Shown: piece by piece, positions 10,263 to 22,104 of the stretch | Layout: every line of letters begins with the position of its first letter | Numbering within the stretch: position 1 is the stretch's first letter | From: Cymbomonas tetramitiformis | Lineage: Eukaryota > Chlorophyta > Pyramimonadophyceae > Pyramimonadales > Pyramimonadaceae | Length of the DNA: 64,000 bases | NCBI GenBank assembly: GCA_001247695.2 | Contig: LGRX02027184.1 | Coordinates: forward strand, 18,263-82,262 | Reading direction: 5' to 3' | Notes under the pieces: model-generated | What the model saw: the letters and a program-made list of their open reading frames with translations, nothing else | What the model was told of the DNA's origin: nothing | Databases searched by the model: none | Position numbers and translations under genes: made by a program

Positions 10263-11665
10263 GTCGACTGTCCACGCATTTATAAAAAAACACCATCCCG
10301 CGCCTCACCACCTTGCCCCTCTCAGGACAGAGCAACACGGAGCCAAGGGCGTCCTCGCGCGCTCTTCTTGACGAAAACACAGCAACGGTGTTGCGCCATT
10401 GCCCACCTTCGACCGCAAAGTCACATCGATCAAGCAGACTCCCGACATCCAAAAACCCACAATTGCTCCGATCAGCTTTCGGAGCATTTAGGTTCCCTTT
10501 CATACCACTTGAAGTGTTCACTTGTTCGCCGGTGGCAACATTCTCGCAGGCAAGCCCACAGTCACCAGCATCGCCTGCGCTTTGGACTGCAACCTTTTTC
10601 TCATTGTTTTAGCGCAAGCATTGCTTTCACGAAGAAACAACAACTACAACTGCAACATTTCGTGCTCTCGGGAATACTGCTCCGCCCTTCCAAATATTAT
10701 TGTCGGGTTGTCTGAGTGCAGACTCGGCACGTCCAGGCCATACAATACCTCCTTCATCCATTCTACCTCTGCATCGGAAACCACTCTGTCAGTTGCTCAC
10801 ACCATAGCACGATTGGCATCCGGTGCCTCCACACACTCCAGCTTTGTGGCGCAAGATGTAAAGATATCAAAAGTCCGAAAACAAAAGACATCCACGTGAA
10901 TAATATAAGCACGACTCCAGCTCTAGACTCGCGGCCAATTTCAGATTAAATGGAGGTTCCGGCACACATTGTGCATCAGCCTGTAGTACATGCCGTGTGA
11001 CTGAATTTTGCTGACTCATGCACCCGTGACCACCGCTGCAAGAAGTGGTCACCTCAGAAGCCATGACCTTGAACGTCACAACCTCCACCGTATCTATCCG
11101 TATGCCCTCAAGGAAGCTTAGGTCATGGAATATCGACTTGGTACCCCATGCTATCATGATGTGGTCTTCCGGACATCTCTGGCACAAAGGCCGCCGCATG
11201 CACCCTAGCGTCAGAGTCGGTGCTGCACTCCTATTGTACGTCTGATAAGTCTTGGTCGCCACGATGGTCGCATCATACACACACGAGTCTGCCAACAGGT
11301 CACCGGTATACACCACACACTAAGCACCCACCCTTGGCACTGCCGCGGACGCCTTTTCCTGCAGATCCTCCGCGGCCCAGACGTTTGTGCCAACCATAAC
11401 TCTTGATGGTGATACCGACGCTGAGGAGACTGCCGCCGCTACCAATGGTGTGGAAATCACCAAGACGCATGGCACATGTTTTTTGAGCTCATGGCCATGA
11501 ACACCTACGAGTGCACCCTGATGCGCATCACTGCATTCGCGCCGCCTTCGGATGTTGGTTGTGCATGTGCCGTGCATCGACGTAGGCAATGTGCATGGCA
11601 GCGGTTTGGTGTCATCCTAATAGCTGTTGGGCTGACCCTGGCATTGGGTGCGCCACTTGTTGCAG
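10263..11665. other. No gene recognised
   Basis: Short frames only. A possible splice acceptor, CCACTTGTTGCAG, ends at 11665 and leads into the exon that follows. Confidence 0.4.
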
Positions 11666-12028
11666 GTGTCGCTGCGGGATTGCGCGCAGGTCACAGATGC
11701 AAGCCGGAAGGCCGCTGATGACAATTGGCGAGCAAACGATGAGAATCGGACGGCTGCTGATGCACACCAGGAAGTTGTGGATGAGAAACAGGAGGCTGTT
11801 AATGATAGCGCAGCTGCAGCGCCGGGAGTTTGGCCTGCTCTAGTAGATCTGCTGGAGCTGGTTCCGTATGCTCACCGTCCAACACCCATCAGCGAATTAT
11901 GCGGCCGCATGCGAGAGAGCGGCTCTTCGGGCGGGGTTCCGATGGCCCCCCGGGTGCTGGAGGAGCGTTTGCAGCGGTGCCCTGAATTTTTCACGGTGTC
12001 TTCGTGTGCGACCACAGGATGTGCGCAG
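11666..12028 (+). CDS. Probable internal exon encoding a winged-helix-like block
   Basis: The open frame is bounded by an acceptor (TTGTTGCAG, 11665) and a strong donor (GCGCAG|GTGAGG, 12028), both in phase 0. The first half is a charged, probably coiled-coil helix rich in Ala, Asp, Asn and Glu. The second half reads LVDLLELVPYAHRPTPISEL, then a Leu-rich helix, then RCPEFFTVSS. This mirrors the block at 3240-3435, and both are followed at once by a phase-0 GTGAG donor. The shared block, strand and intron position suggest either one gene with an 8.2-kb intron (3436-11665) full of repeats or two paralogues. Function unknown. Confidence 0.4.
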
Positions 12029-14439
12029 GTGAGGCTCCTATCCGACGGGTCATACACTTGTAGTCTCGCTAGCAGATATCTGATGACTTCGGAACTCTAT
12101 TGTCATTCACTGCTTCCACGTCCCGAGGCAAGAGCGCGGAGAACTGCTCGCCCTGCAGGTATATTGAGGGGACGGACGGCAGCCATGTCGTTGGTAGGTT
12201 TAATTTTGTGCACATTTTGTGGCTTTGGCGCGGATGGCCCGCAGGAGGACACCGGTATGTGCAGTCGGCATCGTGCGATAGGGTCAGGATACATGAGGCT
12301 CACTGCGTCCTTCAGTGAACCCGCATTCACTGTTTCTGGTTTGTGACGAGAACCTCGATCCGTGAGATCATTAGCATTCGAAGGGGGTTCATAGGTCTGC
12401 ATCACGTGGCATGCCAGACTACTCCGGCCTCCGGTCTCCGGCCAAACCAGACTACTACCTTCCCAATTGTGACAGCCGGCCACCAGGTTTGAAGATGTAG
12501 CCGGCCACCAGGTTTGAAGATGTGGCACCTCGTTGTTTACGGGAACGACCACAAGATGAATGTGGGTGCTGGGGTGTGGTTGTTGTTGTGGTACCTTTCT
12601 GGCGGGTGCTGCCTCTTGAAGAATAAGGCAGACTAGTCTGCTTTCTTTGCAAGGAGAGGCAGGGTGGGGTGAACGTCCCACTCTGTGTCCTCCCTTGATC
12701 TTTGCGGGGAGCGCCTCGGTGCCCGCTTCTGGTTTTTGCGTTCATGCATCTTCCAATGTCCGTCCATTGGTTTGCATTCATCAACCGACAGGTTCCATCC
12801 ATTCATCGACTGTGAAGCCGCCGGGGGGCATGCCGGCAGGAATCGCTTACTCCGATACCCAGGATTCAGCACGCATTGAGTTGCGCACAGTTGCGCAGTC
12901 TCGCGCTTTCGGCAGTGATTGGTACATACATCTATCCATCCATCCATGCCGTTTTGCATTGGTTTAGGTGTGTTCGTTGGTGGTATCTTGGCACAGCTCC
13001 ACCCTGTTCTTGAATGCTCTTACATCCACTGGGATGATGGTGGGCTGGTTTTTGCCGGCTGATCTCATGCCATTCAGTGTGTGTGTGCCGTTACCCAGAG
13101 ACCAACAATTGTTGGGCGATGATCGGTCACATTGTATCATCTTTCCATGCTGCGTTGCATCTGGGTTGGGAATACGTATGAGTTGGTGGTATCTTGTCAC
13201 GGCCCGCCCTACTCCTGATTTGCTTCTCACATCCACTGGGATGATGGTGGGCGGGCTTTTGTTGGCTGATCGCATGCCATTCTGTGTGTGCCATCAATGA
13301 GCTGCCTCCGTGTCTCGTGTAATAGGTATTGAGATTACCAACCATCCATGGCAATGCAATGACTGCTCACAGCATCGCGGTATGCATGTGCGACTCGGTG
13401 ATGTGGATGAGGAAAAACAGCGAGGCCGACACTTCAGAAAAGAACAATCCAGTGAAGAATGAGACACTGCATATTCTGTGAGGTTTGTGTTTAATGAAGA
13501 AACAAATCAGCCACTTTGTAGGTTACTGTTTGCAGCAAGCATACAAACATGCAGTTGTAGCATGATCTGGTACCACTTTGTTGATGGTAAGTATATTTCT
13601 CAAATGATAAGTGGACTTTAAGGGCCGGCTCTAGGACGTATCACTTTGGTTCAAAGACCGTGTGGCTGCTGCTATAAGTTAATCGCGCTACAACCTTGAT
13701 GTGCTATGCCAGATGATGTGGCACATATGCCATAGTGGCGACGTCCTCTGACGACGTGTGTAATGTGTGCCTCGCTCAAGCTGGGAGAAGCACCAACTAT
13801 TAAGTCACACAGAGCTGACTATCGGACGTCTTGGAGTGTGGAACAGCATGCTGCAAGTGCGTTGTGGTGAGTCAGGGTTGATTTATTCAACACACGTTTG
13901 ATAGGTAAAAAGTTGTCTCTTATTGGGCGGGTAGTATAATAGGAGGTTGTTTCAAAACAATTACTTGCTCTTGGGGATCGGGGGCTTGGGCCTTTATGCC
14001 GAACAACGATCGGGCGGGGAGGTTTTGGGGCTGCGGCGCCGATAAATTTCAAAAACGGAATTACTCTTCGTTATTTTGTGCTACAATATTCGACTGCAAT
14101 ACAATGCATGCCACATTGTTTAAGAATGAAGGTGTATAGTACTTGGCGATATACAATGACGATGGGGAGTTTTGGTGTTAAGCAGGTGTATGTAATATGT
14201 CCCGCAGCGTCGTTTAGTACAAGAATAAAACACGTGTCCGATCGACTTTAGGAAACTCAGCAGATAAGAAATCGTCACGCTAAGTTCGTATCTACCAGTG
14301 TTTCATGTCGAGACTAAGGAAAAATCGACGCTGCGCGCGACAAATATGGCACCGTCCGATAAAAAAATAGGACGCTAGAGACGAAAACCTGGGACCGTCG
14401 GATTAATCGACGAGCGCTAGCGAAATTTTACTTTTCTCT
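12029..14439. other. No gene recognised; two small direct duplications
   Basis: A 24-bp direct repeat (AGCCGGCCACCAGGTTTGAA and flank) lies at about 12474-12521. A diverged duplication of about 110 bp (12968-13090 and 13178-13290) shares ACATCCACTGGGATGATGGT. The rest shows only short frames. Confidence 0.45.
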
Positions 14440-14826
14440 TGTAGACCGCGACTTACTGTACCTGCGGCTGCGCTTCGAGCGCCGCTACAGCTCCGGAAGG
14501 TCCTATGGTGGCCTCGCCGCGGAGATCAGGGTGTGGGGCGCGCACACGTACACGGACGTCGCTGAGACGCGCCTGGCGCCCATGGCCCGCGCGCCGTTGC
14601 CTATGCGCACCGGGCGGCGCCGGGCACGCACCTCCTCCCACATACGCGGGCCCGCCGCGCCTCGTCGTTCGGCACGGCGCCCGTGGGTCTGGAAGAGGGC
14701 GCCGACTATTGGGCCACGGTCGGGGTGCACAACGTGAAGCACCTGCAGAGCGCGCAGCTCACGTGCCCCGGCTCCTCCATCGTGCACACGTTCACGGAGC
14801 CGGTGTCTCCGCGGTTGCCGCCGTAG
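14440..14826 (+). pseudogene. GC-rich coding-like fragment, frame broken
   Basis: Codon-like GC-rich sequence is open in one frame from about 14448 to 14565 (LRFERRYSSGRSYGGLAAEI region). It then appears to continue in another frame from about 14675 to 14826 (GADYWATVGVHNVKHLQSAQ region). The second part resembles an extracellular beta-sandwich repeat, but no family can be named. Either an intron is missed or this is a decayed exon. Confidence 0.25.
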
Positions 14827-15089
14827 TATGGGCCGGCAACGACAACCGGTACGACATTGGGGATGAGAGGTGCAAAAGAGGAAGAGGGCAAGGCTTCGAG
14901 GAGTGTCGCACCAGCTGGGGCGCCTGCTAGCACAGCTGGGCCTCGTCCACCACCGCGACCTGCACCCCACAAACGTCCACGGTCGCTTGGCTCACGCACT
15001 CCGCACTACCGGAACCCAAGCCAAGCGCTGAGATTTGGAGGGGGGATGAGAGATGCAAGAGAGGAAGAGGGCAGGGCTTCGAGAAGGGT

Positions 15090-15372
15090 TGTGCCGCATG
15101 GAGTGCCACGGGCTGGCGCGGTTCACACGCATCAAGTGGCGCGGGCTAGTGCGGTACGGGCGCATGGAGTGCCACGGGCTGGTGCAGTTGTGACGCATGA
15201 AGTGCCACGGGCTTGCGCAGTTCACACGCATGGAGTGCCACGGGCTGGCGCGGTTCACACGTATGGAGTGCCACGGGCTCATGCATTTGAGACGCGTGGA
15301 GTGTCACGGGCTCATGCATTTGAGACGCATGGAGTGCCACGGGCTGGCGCGGTTCACACGCATCAAGTGGTA
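15090..15372. repeat. Minisatellite, about 33-bp unit (left half)
   Basis: Eight to nine copies of a unit built on GGAGTGCCACGGGCTGGCGC plus GGTTCACACGCAT or GTTTGAGACGCAT. The same array in the same orientation is found at 18926-19170, on the other side of a TIR element. Confidence 0.85.
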
Positions 15373-15879
15373 GCATAATGATTCAGGAATAGAAAAGTGC
15401 ATAATGAAGAATATAAATTATGTCCTGTTTTTGGGGAATATATCATATGTCACATGTCATCGAGCCATGCCATCTATCGTTTGTACTATGAACTATCACT
15501 AGGTACCCCGGAGGTACAAGCGCAAGCGGTTCAGCGTGTGCAATATTTTGCGTCTGGCACGCCCCCTTCTTCTAAACAATTTTTTGCATGTAGCATGAAG
15601 CATAATTTTTTCCACCATTCGATTCTAAAGCGTTTGTATTCATTAGGTGAATACCTTTCGTTTGAGCTATCGATTGGCCCCATCCGCAACCGCATCAGCT
15701 TAGCCTTCGTGACTGCAAGCTAAGTTGGTGCGGTGTGAGATGGTTTCAACCACTTGCGTCTTTGCATAATAGGGGTATTCGTGAGAATCTTCTCACGAAA
15801 CTTGGCAGTGATATTGTTCATATCAATATCAGTGCACCCTCAAGAGCATATGGCAAGCCGTTAAGTATATTAAAGACGG

Positions 15880-16790
15880 CCGCGTGCTGGCATGATGCCT
15901 TTTGGGTTTGAAACCCAAACCCAAACATGCCAAACAGCGAAGGGCTTCCCATGAGTTCCAGCGCACGTAACTTTGCAAAATATATTGATAAGATGTATAT
16001 ATTTCACTTTTCTGAAGTGCAAGGTTTGCGATAGCTTGTGCGCGAAGTTAACATATTATTTCTTTGACCCAGATTTATGAGTTTGTATATCACGCTAAAA
16101 TCTGTGTCAAAGAAATAGTTATACCATTTTGCGCACAGACTTTCTTAGACCTTGTGCTTCGAATATATCAAAGATAAATATCTTGGCAATATTTCTACGC
16201 AGTTACGTGCGCTAGAACGCACGGGAAGCCCTTCGCTGTTTAGCATGTATTGGGTTTGGAAACATTCGAACCCAAGCCCAATAGATCTGCCAAAGAAATA
16301 AATTGATGGTTTTGCCAACAAGTTATCTCAAACCTTGAGCTTCTGAGAACTGAAAGATATGTGTCTTGTAAATATTTGTGCATAGTTTCGCGCGCTATAA
16401 CGCACGGGAATTACTTTTCAGTTTGGCATGTATTGGGTTTGGGCAAACTCGAACACAAACCCAATAAATCTGCCAAAGAAATAAATTGATGGCTTCGTGC
16501 ACAAGGCTTTTGAGGCCTTGGGCCTTTGGCAACTAAAAGATATATATCTTGGTAATACTTTTGCAAAGTTACGTGCGCTGGAACTCACGGGAAGCCCTTT
16601 GCTGTTTGGCATGTTTGGGTTTGGGTTTGCATGTACCCAAACCCATGATGTGTAGCACGCGTTTTGCGCATAGCTTACATCAGAGGTTGTGCGTTTGAGG
16701 ATGCACCAATATTGCTGTTAGCAATATTGGTGCCAAGTATCGTGCGCTAGAACGCACGAGAACCCCTCCTCTGTTTGAGTTTTGATGCGA
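15880..16790. repeat. Diverged repeats around a GGGTTTGGGTTTG motif
   Basis: Four imperfect copies, in both orientations, of a roughly 200-bp module: a GGGTTTGGG/CCCAAACCC tract, GCACGGGAAGCCCTTCGCTG or its complement, and an ATATATCTTGGTAATA-type stretch. They lie inside the second TIR element. No coding potential is seen. Confidence 0.6.
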
Positions 16791-17109
16791 TGTGCATGAA
16801 AGTTATAAGGGCCTCTCAGCTTAGCTCGCAGTCGCGACTGCAAACTGAGCTGATGCGGCCACGGATCGGCTCAGTCAAGAGCTCAAAAAACTCCTACCTA
16901 GGAGTCTAAATGATATATCTATGTGCGTTACGAACGTTGGAAAATGTTTTCATAATCTAATTTACTCGCAAACAGTATGGGGAATGGGGTATACATACGT
17001 GCAGTGAAGCCTTAATTTAATATTCACGGCCGTGAATTCCAGATTCGGGAGGGCGTAAACCGTACGTTTATGTGAGAACTGAAGTCGGCTTGGTTGCAAA
17101 GACCTGTCT

Positions 17110-17620
17110 GGTATTTTCTCTAAGTATTTTCAGACGTGTTCCCAAAGTGACCAAAAACCGAACGATCGGCGATCGAACGGTTTTTGGTCACTTTGGGAGT
17201 GAGATCGTGAGTTCAGGCTTGGTGACAACACGCGAAACAACACTGAGTATTTTCAGACGTGTTCCCAAAGTGACCAAAAACCGAACGATCGGCGATCGAA
17301 CGGTTTTTGGTCACTTTGGGAGTGAGATCGTGAGTTTAGGCTTGGTGACAACACGCGAGACAACACTGAGTATTTTCAGACGTGTTCCCAAAGTGACCAA
17401 AGACCGAACGATCGGCGATCGAACGGTTTTTGGTCACTTTGGGAGTGAGATCGTGAGTTTAGGCTTGGTGACAACACGCGACGACGCGAGACAACACTGA
17501 GTATTTTCAGACGTGTTCCCAAAGTGACCAAAAACCGAACGATCGGCGATCGAACGGTTTTTGGTCACTTTAGGAGTGAGATCGTGAGTTTCTAAGGCTT
17601 GGTGACAACACACGAGACAA
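17110..17620. repeat. Tandem array of long hairpins, about 120-bp period
   Basis: Four copies (starting near 17113, 17246, 17369 and 17503). In each, CCCAAAGTGACCAAAAACCG is followed by a GATCGGCGATCG centre and then CGGTTTTTGGTCACTTTGGG, forming a near-perfect hairpin of about 58 nt. Spacers contain GGCTTGGTGACAACACGCGA. The third spacer has a short extra insertion. One copy has a compensable G (AAAGACCG). Confidence 0.85.
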
Positions 17621-18369
17621 CACTAAGTATTACAGTCTGAAAATACTCACTGTCTGATTTGTTAAATATGAAATTTTACCTAAAGGCGGAAGGCTTTCTC
17701 TCCGGGAGTTTGCCCCTGTCCAGCGAAATAAAGATCTCTAAGCTTGTATACTAATCTGAGTAATCTTTTGCTTCAAAATATTATCACATATTCCTACTTA
17801 GTATGTGGGTACCCGTTTCGCAAAGAATGAAAACCCATAGCGCAACTATTGCGGGTTTCAAATTCCTTAAATCCCACCCGCTTCCGCCAAATGAACGCGT
17901 CAGCCCACAACGAGATGTGTGGTTGACCGTTCAGTCTGTGCAATTTGTTTAGGGAAAACAACGCATACGAAATACTATTTTTTGCTGACGCTTCCCTCAT
18001 CCGTTGCCCGGGCTCTCTTGCAAACGAGCGCGCGAATGAGGGAAGAAACGCCTAGCGGAAACGTGGACGCGGTTGGCATCCGCGTTTCCGCTAGAGGTGA
18101 AATTGCACTGCCAAACGGCCAGTATGTGTTCATTATGCTTATATGATATGCGTGATATGTTCATGCTGTGCAGGATGCGTCCCTGTTGGGCGTGAGTCGA
18201 GTTGGCTGGCTCGAATCACGCCCATTACCCCGGCCCTCACAAGAACCGTCCAGCATCCTAGATTCCGAACGGATCTTGCTTCCAACCCTTTCTAATTTAA
18301 GCAGAATTGCCTGCACACTCGGTATCGTGGTCTACAGGAACTCGCGTAGAATCACGTATCTGACAGTTC

Positions 18370-18530
18370 AATGAAAGCCACGTACCTGGTTCACTGAAAG
18401 CCCCGTATCGGGTTCAACAAAAGCCACTGCGTATCTGGTTCAACGAAAGCCCTGTATCTAGTTCAATGAAAGCCCCGTATCTGGTTCAACGAAAGCCCCG
18501 TATCTGGTTCATTGAAAGCCCCGTAATCTT
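18370..18530. repeat. Short tandem repeat, 23-24 bp unit
   Basis: Six to seven copies of GAAAGCCCCGTATCTGGTTC plus AAC, with variants. Confidence 0.8.
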
Positions 18531-18925
18531 GCTTGCGCAAAAAAAGTTGTTCCTAACACTTATTATGTAGTCAACTGTACAAGGGAACCGTGGAAAGCAA
18601 GGGCAACGCACCTTTCATTTTTTATGGAGAATCTTTTACCCTGTCCTCTTTCTTGAATAGAGGACAATAAAATGCATATCATCAGTGTGTTCAATAGTAC
18701 AACGATACCCGCCGTTGTCGCAAGAAAGGCACACCCTGCCGTACTTTTTCGGAGGCTTCCTCATGTTTGCAATCACCAAGTGAACAGAGGTGGGGTGGGG
18801 GCAAAATAATACAAACGGTGATATTACACGCATGTGCTTGTGTCACAAATTTATTCCCCAAAAACAAGACATAATTTCTATTCCCCATTATGCACTTTTC
18901 TATTCCTCGATAACCATTTTCCCGC

Positions 18926-19170
18926 ATCAAGTGCCACGGGCTGGTGCGGTTCTGACTCATGGAGTGCCACGGGCTCGGGCATTTGAGACGCATGGAGTGC
19001 CACGGGCTCGTGTATTTTAGACGCATGGAGTGCCACGGGATGGCGCGGTTCGGGCGCATGAAGCGCCACGGGCTGGTGCAGTTGTGGCGCATGAAGTGCC
19101 ACCACGGGCTGGCGCGGTTCACACGCATGGAGTGCCACGGACTGGTGCGTTTGAGACGCATAAAGTGCCA
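18926..19170. repeat. Minisatellite, about 33-bp unit (right half)
   Basis: Seven to eight copies of the same unit and orientation as 15090-15372. Confidence 0.85.
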
Positions 19171-19414
19171 GGGGGGGCGAACATTGCTTTGGGGGAGGGG
19201 CCCCAATTCCGACAAGGATTTTGCCCCCCTAGCATCTTAACGTCTAGGGGCTACCCCCTAGCAATTTATCCCCCTAAGAGTTCCCTTAAGTGTGGGTAGA
19301 CCCTCCATAGCAACACGCTTTAACGCCTAGGGGGTTGAGCCCCCCCGCTTACCAAGACGCTGTCCGGAATTGGGGCCTCCCCCCCGGAACAATGTCCCCC
19401 CCCTAATAGTACAT

Positions 19415-20665
19415 TTTATTAGCTCAAAATGACGGCGGGGATGTTCTCTTTCACACATGCGTTAACAACATTGGGACGCTCGAGATCATCGGCGAGAATT
19501 TGGGCTACTATTCAAGAGAGTGTGAAAATTTGTGGAATTTCCAAGGAATTTTGGGTGTTTACATACCCATGTTACTTCGATCGATATTTCGAGGGTCAAG
19601 ATGAACTCGGATGAAAGTTTTGACAAGACACTGCAGAAAGAGCAGCTCGAGATCTTGACAACATAGGTGTTCGATTTTTCAACGCCCTTCTCATGCCGCT
19701 CACATTGTACAATTTTCTTATGTTGGCTGCAGCCAACATACGGAGCATTTAGTATTTAGCGATCATACCCCAACTCTAGGGCACAATTATGCAAGCCCCC
19801 ATGGGTGTAAGAAGGTATACCACGTATTGACAATTTTTCAAAGGCCTGGTAGCCCTTCAAACAATATTGCTTTGGAGCAATATGTATCCGTTAACCATGA
19901 GTAATATGCTTCGGAACTTTGGGTTTTATGTTGGCTGCAGCCAACATAAAGATGGGTAAGAGACAAAATGTTTCGTTTACTTCGATAGCCGTTGCTCTCG
20001 TGTCGTTGGCTTTGCATAGGTGCGAAAAATGGAAGAGGTGGGGGGCATACAATGATGCGAATATACATAATGCCGAAGATATGCAAATATTACTGTAAGC
20101 GTAGGCGTAATAGAACTCACGGAGTATAATGCAAACTATTCATTATTTGGATGTCCTAATATATATGCATGTTATATGTGTGTGTGTGTGAGCTCGCGCG
20201 CGTGTGTATGTGTGTGTGTATGTGTATTTGTTCAACATATCAAAACTGTATCGAAGGTAAATGTCTATTACCCAAAGTTGGGGTTCCCCAACTTAAAGGG
20301 GGTTTAAGTAATATAAACCCAACTTAATTCCGATGGCGCTATCGAGAGTTGTAGGTACCGGATGCTATATTTTATTAGCTCAAAATAACGGCGAAAATGT
20401 CCTCTTTCGCACACGTATATGCATTATTAGGCAACTCCAATTTATCGGTGAGAAAATGGGGGATTGTGCGAGGGGGTGCAAAATGGTGTGGTACTTTAAA
20501 GGATTTCTTTTGTGGTTTTTATACCCATGCTACTTCAACGCATATTTTGAGGGTCAAGATGACCTCGAATCAAAATTTTGGCACGACATTAGGGAAAGAG
20601 CAACTCGAGAACGTGCCGACATAGGTCTCCAAAAATATTATAAATCCTTCGAGCGTTATAGATGA
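19415..20665. repeat. Diverged duplication with embedded 22-bp palindromes and a GT microsatellite
   Basis: A block at 19415-19660 (TTATTAGCTCAAAATGACGG ... CATACCCATG ... GAGGGTCAAGATGA) recurs in direct orientation at 20368-20640. Between them the perfect palindrome with core ATGTTGGCTGCAGCCAACAT occurs twice (about 19721 and 19928). A TG/GT-rich microsatellite sits near 20180-20225. No gene is recognised. Confidence 0.6.
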
Positions 20666-20772
20666 GCGTTGTGCCATAGCACGCGACGCCTCGCCAATCG
20701 GAAAACTGGAATGAGCGGAGGACGCCATACCACGCAAACGTTTTCAGCATTTCACGTTACGTGCTCCCAACA

Positions 20773-22104
20773 ATGTCTGCGGAGCGCATCTCGCTTGCCA
20801 GTCGCCTTCGCGCTGCCCGACCCACGGGCGGGGCTTCCCCTACCCCCAGTGCCTCCAGTCCGTCTGGGGATTCGTCTGGCGAACCGGTGGTGCCCATGTC
20901 GACGCTGATCACCCGCCCTACGCCGGTGTCACGTTCACCCACTACTGTCGAGTTCCATCACAACAGCGGAGTATGGACATCCACGCCTGTACGAGCCTCT
21001 CAACGTGCTGAATTCACTGAGAAATTGGACTACGCCTTCGCTTATGGGGAGGAGCTGGCCAAGCTTCTTCGCTCCCATGGATTCAAGTCGAACGTGGGCC
21101 TCTCTTTGGATGGACCTGATTCCGAGACTGACTTCGCCGTCCTGTTGGCGAACACGTCCCACGTCTTCGGTCCTATCTCCCGCGACGAGGTCTTCAAACT
21201 TCTGGATCTGGACTTCGAGTACGAGTCCTACCACTACACCATCAACGAGCTTATTTTCACCGTGCTCCCCACTGTACTTCGCGGCATGGCGCTCTCCCTC
21301 TACGAGGAGTCCGCCGAGATTTTCCCGCACGACGGGCGCTGCGCTTTACAGCGCCTTCGCTACCAGGTGGAGGGCATTGGCGACCCCGACACCCATCGTT
21401 TCTGGGTCCGCCTTCGCTCGACTGTGATCGACGAGACCATCGAGCCCGCCCCCCAACTGGCTGTCGTGCGCACCCTCGCGGACAAGCATCGCCGGTTGCA
21501 CCCTGACTACTCCGACCGCAGCCTGGTGGAGGACCTGTACACCGTCCTCCGATCGTCCGCGGCCAAGTCCCCCTACGTCACACCTTTATATCTGGTGGTG
21601 CTGCGCGAGCTTAGCACCAGCCACAACTTCACTTTCGCCTCCCTCACCCTGCGGCTTGGTAAGATCTTCCGTGATGAGTCCGCCCTTGCCCGACTCTCCG
21701 CGCCTGCCTTGCCTGCGTCTGGTGGTGCTACCCGCACCGGTGGTGGTGGCGGGAGGGAGCCTGCCGGGTCCTTCAATGCCCTCGGCAGGCGCAAGTTCAT
21801 CCCGCCCGAGGGGACTTGGAAGAAGAACGAGACGGGCGGGTGCTACCTCGTCTGGGACGGCACCGGCATGCCGTGCGTGACGTGCTTCCGCCTGTGGGCC
21901 GTCACGACCGGCCACATGGACACCGACGGCATCTGCCCCTACGTGTGCGTTCAGGCGTTCGCACCAGGGCGTGCTCTCGCCCTCGCTCCTCGTGCTCCAC
22001 CCAAGCCCCCATTCCATGTCCGCATGGCCGCCTTCGGACGCGCCACAAGCCCACGCCCTCCGCGAGCTCGAGCCTGCACCGCGGGATGCGGCTCCTCCAC
22101 CTGA
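20773..22104 (+). CDS. Gag-like or hypothetical protein, 443 residues
   Basis: The frame opens at ATG 20773 and is uninterrupted to TGA 22104, with strong GC-rich codon use. It has a Ser/Pro-rich N-terminus, then an all-helical central region (about 21000-21650) resembling retrotransposon capsid, then a Gly-rich linker, then a Cys/His patch (PCVTC followed by H and C, about 21870-21940) that could be an atypical zinc knuckle. The +1 frame continues open to 22259 with an acidic ending (SDSDDDAP, EDDDVD), so a frameshift may have cut off the natural C-terminus. No protease or polymerase follows. This could be a Gag-only or domesticated element, or an unrelated host gene. Confidence 0.5.
   Translation: MSAERISLASRLRAARPTGGASPTPSASSPSGDSSGEPVVPMSTLITRPTPVSRSPTTVEFHHNSGVWTSTPVRASQRAEFTEKLDYAFAYGEELAKLLRSHGFKSNVGLSLDGPDSETDFAVLLANTSHVFGPISRDEVFKLLDLDFEYESYHYTINELIFTVLPTVLRGMALSLYEESAEIFPHDGRCALQRLRYQVEGIGDPDTHRFWVRLRSTVIDETIEPAPQLAVVRTLADKHRRLHPDYSDRSLVEDLYTVLRSSAAKSPYVTPLYLVVLRELSTSHNFTFASLTLRLGKIFRDESALARLSAPALPASGGATRTGGGGGREPAGSFNALGRRKFIPPEGTWKKNETGGCYLVWDGTGMPCVTCFRLWAVTTGHMDTDGICPYVCVQAFAPGRALALAPRAPPKPPFHVRMAAFGRATSPRPPRARACTAGCGSST

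Larger units (their letters stand above)
15374..18922. mobile_element. Second TIR element, inserted in a 33-bp minisatellite
   Basis: The left end (15390-15450) contains GGAATAGAAAAGTGCATAAT, a TTATGTCCTGTTTTTGGGGAAT block and a following CATATGTCACATG. These recur inverted at the right end (18845-18906: ATTCCCCAAAAACAAGACAT and ATTATGCACTTTTCTATTCC). Terminal inverted repeats are therefore about 60-75 bp. The 3.4-kb interior is AT-rich, carries a hairpin array and other tandem repeats, and shows no transposase, so it is likely non-autonomous. Confidence 0.65.

Noticed and set aside
17072..17500. 142-residue ORF with three near-identical modules
   Set aside because: It follows the hairpin array exactly and ends when the period changes; more likely a repeat artefact than a protein.
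18048..18095. Inverted repeat CTAGCGGAAACG ... CGTTTCCGCTAG as an RNA gene
   Set aside because: A short stem with no conserved RNA features. tRNA-like folds were considered and not found.
18691..19240. Repetitive ORFs on both strands over 18930-19170
   Set aside because: They are the 33-bp minisatellite read in several frames.
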